A stretch of DNA of 64,000 nucleotides, taken from positions 25,265,071-25,329,070 of the forward strand of contig CM018052.1 in the NCBI GenBank assembly GCA_008638375.1, in the 5' to 3' direction. Positions 57,940 through 64,000 of the stretch are shown here, one piece after another (the stretch's first letter is position 1; every line of letters starts with the position of its first letter). This stretch comes from Nyssa sinensis. Taxonomy: Eukaryota; Streptophyta; Magnoliopsida; Cornales; Nyssaceae. A model generated the notes under the pieces. It was not told the DNA's origin and did not search any database. It worked only from the letters and a program-made list of their open reading frames with translations. The position numbers and the translations under genes were made by a program.

Positions 57940-59638
57940 TGGGTGTTTGAATAGTAGAGACATTGATGTTACAAGTGATTCATGTCAGTGGTCTGCTGGT
58001 TAGGCAGAGAATGAACGTGTTTACAAATTTAGGTACCCAAAATTCCATGATATTTGACCAAATTGAGCCACGTATTTGGCAGTTTCGCCACTCATTCAAA
58101 GAAAAAGTTTGAAAATATTCACCAAATGCATTGAATCTCAGTCACTATATTATTATTTGTTTTTTTTTATTTAAAGAATGCATAAGAAATTTGTTTGATG
58201 AAAGAAAAGCAGAAGGCGGCTGATACAATGCTGATACAAACTGCAGGCTTACTTGAATTACTCTTAATTGGATGAAGATAAAAAACAAAAACACAGAGAA
58301 GCCAGTACGTATCGGTCTTTGTTGCGGGTCATAATTAAAATCATTTTACAGGGATATTCAACAATAATCCAAGACTTACAATTCACTTGGACGGAGAGAT
58401 TTAGAGATAAAATAAAGAATTGAAGTGTAATGTTAAATAAAAGTCTCATTTAAATATTTATGACCGAGAGAAAAAAAGAGATTAAGAAAGTTACTGGATT
58501 GACTTCCCTAATTACTCTAGAAGTAAGATTTGAAAAGGAAAAAAAAAAAACTTGATTTAATAATTTTTTTTAAAATACCAAATATATCTTTAAATAATTG
58601 AGTTAAAAATTAAGAATATAATGAAAAAGTATATAATTGTCAACCAGTTTATATACATATTTCCTTTTCTTTTCTTCTCTTTTTTTCATTAACTGAAACA
58701 ATAGCTTTCTTCTCATTTTTCTCTATTTAACATTCAAACAAAGTGAAGATGGGCACTTTCATTCCGAACAAAGTGTGGAACTCGAATAAGGAAAGGGGCT
58801 AACATGTCCATTGGAGACGGAAGAATTAGTTAAAGTTAACTTATGATATAGCATGTCTAGGTGACAACTAAGAGGGGAACATCTATGAAGGCTGAGCCGG
58901 GCGACAGTCTCCTTCAAATTATAATTTTTTTTTATACATATAAAATTTTGACCTTTCCAAAATTAGCTCAGCTCATATTTTTGGCTCAATTCAATCTTTA
59001 TTTATTATTTTTTCATTTCTCTTCCAAAATTCTAGTCTATCTCCAAAAATTATAGCCCACCTATTTCTTACCCATCATTTCTTTCATTTTTTATTTTAAA
59101 ATTTTGACTCCAACCCAAGATTTTAACTAAAATTTTATAGTCGCTGTAATAATTTTTCTGGTTCCACGCTTGATGACAGCTCATGAGTTGATTTTTAGTA
59201 ATTCCATTGGAAATGCTATGATGTTAATATATTTAAAGTCTTTTAACGAGGTTGACTATATCAAAATAAACATGTGCTAGGATTTCTTCTTCTCTTTTTC
59301 TTTGGTTGTCACATCTGCTAGAATTTTGTTTGTAGGGTGAAATGAAAATTGTGCATCAAAATTGAAGTTAGTTGAAACATCAAAGAAAAATATTAAAGAT
59401 TCTCAATTTATATATTTAATTATATTTTTATTGTGATGTGATTTTTAAAATTATCTTACATTTGAAAATATAATTAAAATTATAAATTATAAATCAGAAT
59501 CTAACATTACAGAGTATCAAATAGCTTTTTAAGTACAATAAATTCATTGACAAATAGTGCAACAACTACATTTTATTTTTTTTATACCATTATTGCAATA
59601 ACAGAAATTCAAACTTTCCAACTTAAGGAAAACCAGAT
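55671..59638. other. AT-rich intergenic DNA
   Basis: No supported gene in 4 kb. It contains microsatellites: (TA)n at 56782-56800, 57230-57260 and 57609-57650, and (TA)n(GA)n at 57899-57939. The block 58915-59165 ('ttttgacc', 'ccaaaatt' and similar) resembles 7810-8040 in composition and may be a remnant of the same unclassified repeat. Confidence 0.5.
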
Positions 59639-60885
59639 CTACTTTGACATCTTTATAGACCCAACATGAGATGGGTTACAGAACTTAACCAAAGTACCCA
59701 GTTCGGGAACCAACAAGCACTTGGAAGACTCCTCTCTATAAAAGAAGCCCAAGCACCCACAATCTGTGTCACATTTATTTATCTCTGAAATTCGCCAGTT
59801 TCATAGGCCCATTTCCTTCTGTATAAGCATTCATGAAATGCTCAACAACCACAACTTTGTTCTAGTCCACATTGGCCCCTCTCTTGCATGGAGGCAGGCT
59901 GCACTGGTGGTGCACAACTCTTGCTCCAACCCAACAAACTCTGCAGCCAACGGCACTCCATGCATTGATCATCTTCGCATACTCCTAATGACCCACACCT
60001 CCTCGGCATCTTGCACTGGCTCTCCCACCCATTGTCCCTATCGAAGAGCCTGAATGTGACTTCCCAGGCACCCCAATCAATATGTTCTTCGTAAGTGTAT
60101 ATCCTCAGGTTGCCATCCTTGTCAACTCTTAGCATTGAATAAGTAACATTGTATATGGACCTTGACAAGATATGGGTCCCAAAGCTTAGAGAATTGTTCA
60201 TGTCAAACGTAGCTCAAAAACATAGGCCTCGTCATACTCCGGTGCACTAGTGAAAACAAGATTTGCCAAAGAGCCTTTCCCATTGCCAAACTCATCAGAT
60301 CTATAGTAAAGCAAAGGCTTTTGGGAATTCTTGCTTTTGTAGGACATAACCAAATATCTTTGTTCCATGCTATAGCTGTAAGGCCCATCAGAGGGATCCA
60401 TATTGGATAATCTACTCACGAGCCGTTTAGGGCCGATGGATCGTAAGGCCTGGCCCACCAAAGGTATGTCAGTTGGGTGATCAAAACTTTGCCATATATA
60501 TTTACCATTACTATCATGTAGGACTAAGTTACCATTTGGAAGTAGGTCTAACCCCCCACACCACACCCTTGTTGGCTGTTCCAGTTTGCCATGCCACTTT
60601 GCCATCAACATCGTAGGACAGGATGAGATTTCCGTCACTAATGAAAGTTAGGGTGGCATTTTCGCGAACGGGCTTGCCACGGTTGAGACCGACAGTGGCC
60701 AATGCGTAGGCACTGGATGAAGGCAATAGGTGTGGTGTTATAGAAACAAAGGGTGAAGGGGAACATTTATATTAATGTCCAAGACACGGAAGTCTGCCTG
60801 ATACACGACAGTGTATTCACTAAATGGACCTTGGTGATTGAAAAAAATGAAGTGTGATGAAGAATGGAAGTGAAGGAGAAGGCAT
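59639..60885 (-). pseudogene. EP1-like secreted glycoprotein (bulb-type lectin/PAN), broken
   Basis: A single-exon gene of the carrot EP1 / EP1-like glycoprotein family, secreted cell-wall proteins related to the extracellular part of S-locus receptor kinases. The likely start is 60885 ('MPSPSLPFFITLHFF', a signal-peptide start). Then come 'EYTVVYQADFRVLD' (about 60815), the lectin core 'RENATLTFISDGNLILSYDV' (about 60674), 'LPNGNLVLHDSNGKYIWQSF' (about 60546), 'DWGAWEVTFRLFDRDNGWES' (about 60080) and 'RCGSLGVCEDDQC' (about 60000). A PAN-like C-terminus ends it ('CGCLGFFYREESSKCLL', about 59740; stop 59639-59641). At least four frameshifts (near 60840, 60760, 60590, 60200 and in 59880-59940) split it, so no full protein can be made. 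No kinase domain is expected in this family. Confidence 0.85.
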
Positions 60886-61964
60886 TGTTTTCGCTTTGTG
60901 ATTGAACATATCACTTTTGTGTTGTTAGCCTATTGCTGGTGAGTGGTGAAGAGATGTGAAGCAAAGGTGTGTGTGTGTATATTTATTTATAAATCAGAGG
61001 GTCATCCATATATATTCAAATCTAAGGGCGGTAGGAGGGATAATACATGTCCCCTTTCTATTTCCATGGCTTATCATGGTATTGGAATACACTATGTCTG
61101 ACTTTGACCAATCCTATCTTGATCCATTCATAACATTTTTTGACTTTTTTTGTGTGTTTCTATAACTACATCCAGAGAGAGAGAGACGGCTTAATTTATA
61201 TATTGAATTGGTTATTGGTAGCAGTGCAGGCATAGCTAGAGTTGGATTCAGTACTGAGGAATAGACTAGATACATGTGTTCAAATATAGCAATGGAATGG
61301 ATGGGAAATTGTTTAATGTAAGGTGGGTTCAATAAATCAATATAGAAGCAGAGTATTAAATTGATAATTAAGTAAATAGTGATGGTATAAGGAGAGCTGG
61401 GTCTTATGAATGCACCATGGTGTTGCTTAATCACACAGAAAATATCCTAGATTTGGCCTCTCAACTCAAGGTCCGAATATTTTAGTTACCACTTGTACAA
61501 ACCATAATAATAATCGATTATCTTTTTTTCAATAGTATGTATTTTATATACAATTTCCGCACACGAGATTGTTTCGATGTATGTAGTACATGTATTTTAC
61601 ATGAGATACGTGAAGCAAACACATGTTGCTCGTGAAATACATGCAGGATTGAAATCAAACAATCATGTCATTTGTGATTATTCTTAACATTGCTCTAATT
61701 ATATATCCAGTAACAATGTTCATTCTATGCTACATTTGTTTTTTTTTTTCCTCCCTTTTTTTCCATCTGTACGGCATCGAAGCAAACCAATGTGGGCGAG
61801 GTCAAGTCATATCCCTGATTATTATAGTTCTACTATGCTATGAAAGGAAGTTTTATGTTAAAAACCAGCTCATCTTTTGACAATTTGATTTAATCAATTA
61901 ACTTAATTAGTCTTCTGGTTTTAATTTAATTTATTTTTTATTTTATTTTTTTGGGTTTTCTACC
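60886..61964. other. intergenic DNA upstream of the EP1-like pseudogene
   Basis: AT-rich, with a T run (61739-61750) and no recognisable gene. The right end is the insertion site of the next copia element. Confidence 0.5.
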
Positions 61965-62208
61965 TGTTAACAATATATGTATAACAGTTAGGGTTAGCTA
62001 GGGGTTAGTGCATGACGGTTAGAGTTTATATATATCTTGTATAGCACTCTTGGGTTTTTCTCTTTGTTTTCCTTTTTTCCATTCTTTCTTTTTCTCTTAC
62101 TTTCCATATTGTATAACCTCCTCTCCTATATAAAGGGAGGCTCTTTCCTTTGTTAAATACACAATACACATATACAATATATGTCTATATTTTCTCTTTC
62201 TCTTAACA
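61965..62208 (+). repeat. copia 5' LTR
   Basis: A 244-bp LTR, TGTTAACAATATATG ... TCTCTTAACA. It contains a TATA box 'ctatataaaggg' at about 62128-62140, the likely promoter of the element. The primer-binding site follows directly. The 3' LTR is outside the window. Confidence 0.88.
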
Positions 62209-62221
62209 TGATATCAGAGTC
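62209..62221 (+). other. copia primer-binding site
   Basis: 'tgatatcagagtc' directly after the LTR matches the initiator methionine tRNA complement (TGGTATCAGAGC) with one substitution in the core. Confidence 0.82.
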
Positions 62222-64000
62222 ATAACCTCATGTGACCTCTTTTTCTAACCCTTAGTGGTGACTACTATCACCACCAACTCCCTATGGTGACTACTATCAC
62301 TATTACTGTCTAGTGCTACAAATACACCGACTGTGGTGGTCATCACTGCCGCAAATACATCTATTGTGGATACATTGCCTGAAGCATTTGTGGTCCAAAT
62401 CATCAAAAAAATGTCAGAATCAAAATCCTCTCTATCCGACGATTCCAACAGGTGATCGGACCCCCATCCGACGCCGCACACGCCCTCATGTACCACCCAA
62501 AGATTTGGGTAGCCGCCACGCGCGCCCACGCACCCTCGTTGATCACTGTTGTGCCACATCAGCCTTAATCGCCATGTCATCACTGCCATGTTAGCATTAT
62601 ATACCTCACCTGCCACATTGCCTACCACGTCAGTACATGCTGCCACATCAGCGCCACGTATGCCCTTGTCTGCCATTCTAAGAGCTCTCAACCCATTCCC
62701 ACCATACTGAATGGACCCAACTACAACTTATAGGTCCACGCCATGCAAAGCTTTTTGAAAGAACATTGTCTTTGGCGTTATGTCACTAGTGAAATCAATG
62801 AACCAGTTAAAGAAAAATAAGAGGATGATGGAGGCTTCAATGACCGAATTGAAGTCTGGGAGAGTAAAAATCACTAAATCATCACTTGGTGCTGAGGTAC
62901 CTCTATACTTTCCATTCATAATCAATTTGGTCGCTTTGATACAGCCAAAGAAGTATAGGATTACTTAGCCAAACAGTACACCACTGTAGACTTAGCTCAC
63001 TAGTACCAGCTTCGAAATACCCTTCACGGCATGAAACAAGATCCAGGACAACCTATCAGTGATTTTTTCTCACAAATGCATTCTGTTTGGGACCAACTAG
63101 CACTATCAAAACCTTCATGGGATACTACTAGTGATACCTTTAAATTCACCACATACCGAGATCATCTATGCCTCATTCAATTTCTTATGGCACTAACTCC
63201 TGATTTTGAACCTATTAGAGCCTCACTTCTCCATGGAAATCCACTACTTACCCTTGACATTGTAGTTGTTGAACTCCTCTATAAAGAAACACGCTTTGGC
63301 TCTAGCAAATCTTCTTATCGCACTAATGTTGTGCTTACTGTTTCAACTCGTTCTTATCAAGGCAGTTCTTTTTCCACAAGTCAGAAGACTTGCAAATACT
63401 ATTACAAACCTGGTCACTTTCTTTCTGAGTGCCCCACCATCATTTGTTGCTTCTGTTAAAAGAAAGGTCACATTGCTGACAACTATTTTATGAAACCTTC
63501 CGTTGTTGGGCTTTCTTTTCTTGAGTGTTGCTACTGCCACAAGACTAATCATGTCATTGAGAACTACCCTACTAAACCGTCATCTTGATTCCGAGAAAAC
63601 TCATTTAAGCCTGGCTCTTCCTCATGATTCTCTAACCGTCCTACTGTCTCTGCTGCCATCAATGATGAACCTACTACTCAGCCTGGTTCCTCTCCACTGC
63701 TAATAACTATTGATGATATTGAGACTTTAGTAAAACAGGTTTTCTCTAAACAAGTTTTCCCACACACTGCCTTATCTACTCTCCCAAGTACTACTTCTTG
63801 GTTCTTTGGCTTTGCATGCTGTAACCACATGACACCTGATTCCACCATTTTTTTATCCAATTGTCTTGACCTTTGTGCACCCACTATTCATATTGGCAAT
63901 AGATCTCACATGTCTGTTAGTCATAGTGGTCCTATTTCTACCCAACAACTGTCACTTCCTCATACTTATCTCATTCCCAACCTTACTCTTAATTTAATTT
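62222..64000 (+). pseudogene. Ty1/copia gag and start of pol, decayed, runs off window
   Basis: 62222-62690 is GC-richer and lacks a clean frame. Gag is recognisable from about 62740 ('LKEHCLWRYVT', then 'HGMKQDPGQPISDFFSQMHS' from about 63028) through 'LMALTPDFEPIRASLLHGNP'. Three degenerate zinc knuckles follow (about 63389, 63449 and 63530), each with one or more lost Cys/His. Protease follows ('CCNHMTPDST', about 63819), where the expected DSGA active site reads FGFA, so the Asp is lost. Stops occur at about 62815, 62872, 62997, 63457 and 63587. The rest of pol lies beyond 64000. Confidence 0.85.

Noticed and set aside
62313..62691. Long overlapping ORFs on both strands near the copia gag start
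   Set aside because: GC-rich imperfect repeats ('ccacatcagc' type) between primer site and gag; neither frame matches gag.

Overview
The window is nuclear DNA of a flowering plant, most likely a eudicot. It is AT-rich and full of simple-sequence runs. Nearly all recognisable coding sequence belongs to LTR retrotransposons, L1-type LINEs and CACTA transposons. Only two host genes are recognisable. One is an intact ALOG/LSH transcription-factor gene (17836-18402, minus). The other is a broken EP1-like secreted lectin gene (59639-60885, minus); this family suggests a eudicot. I cannot name the species. I saw no tRNA, rRNA, CRISPR or organellar gene.

Layout. 1-6590: a gypsy LTR abuts a truncated Ty1/copia pol and its LTR, followed by a decayed L1 and a second L1 scrap. 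6591-11780: AT-rich intergenic DNA. 11780-15340: a decayed L1 holding a second L1 fragment inserted on the opposite strand, with an 11-bp target duplication. 15340-20660: intergenic DNA around the LSH gene. 20661-24027: a young non-autonomous LTR element (GTAGG target duplication, LTRs about 98% identical) carrying an intron-containing gene on the minus strand.

25108-40819: a 15.7-kb CACTA (En/Spm-type) transposon. Its two genes, a tnp2-type transposase and a TnpA-like Transposase_24 protein, both lie on the minus strand. It has hairpin-rich subterminal repeats and a 161-bp tandem array of about 17 copies. The tnp2 gene is broken by stops, a frameshift and a 3053-bp gypsy solo LTR. The transposon lies in a copia LTR, and the same 214 bp of that LTR is present on both sides of it. 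The copia body follows (41109-44346, decayed).

44347-51570: LINE remnants. One is split by a 3231-bp CACTA derivative (46297-49527, TTA target duplication) that keeps diverged versions of the hairpin ends and tandem array but has no transposase. 52927-55670: a copia remnant with two LTR copies; one LTR carries a 183-bp palindromic MITE with an 8-bp target duplication. 55671-61964: AT-rich intergenic DNA plus the EP1-like pseudogene. 61965-64000: the start of another copia element (LTR, primer-binding site, decayed gag) running off the window.

The genes form no shared pathway. What the window shows is nested insertion history, for which several target duplications give the order of events. 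The most unusual features are the 214-bp direct repeats flanking the large CACTA element and the spliced minus-strand gene inside the young LTR element. Boundaries of decayed elements were judged by eye and are approximate unless a target duplication is stated.
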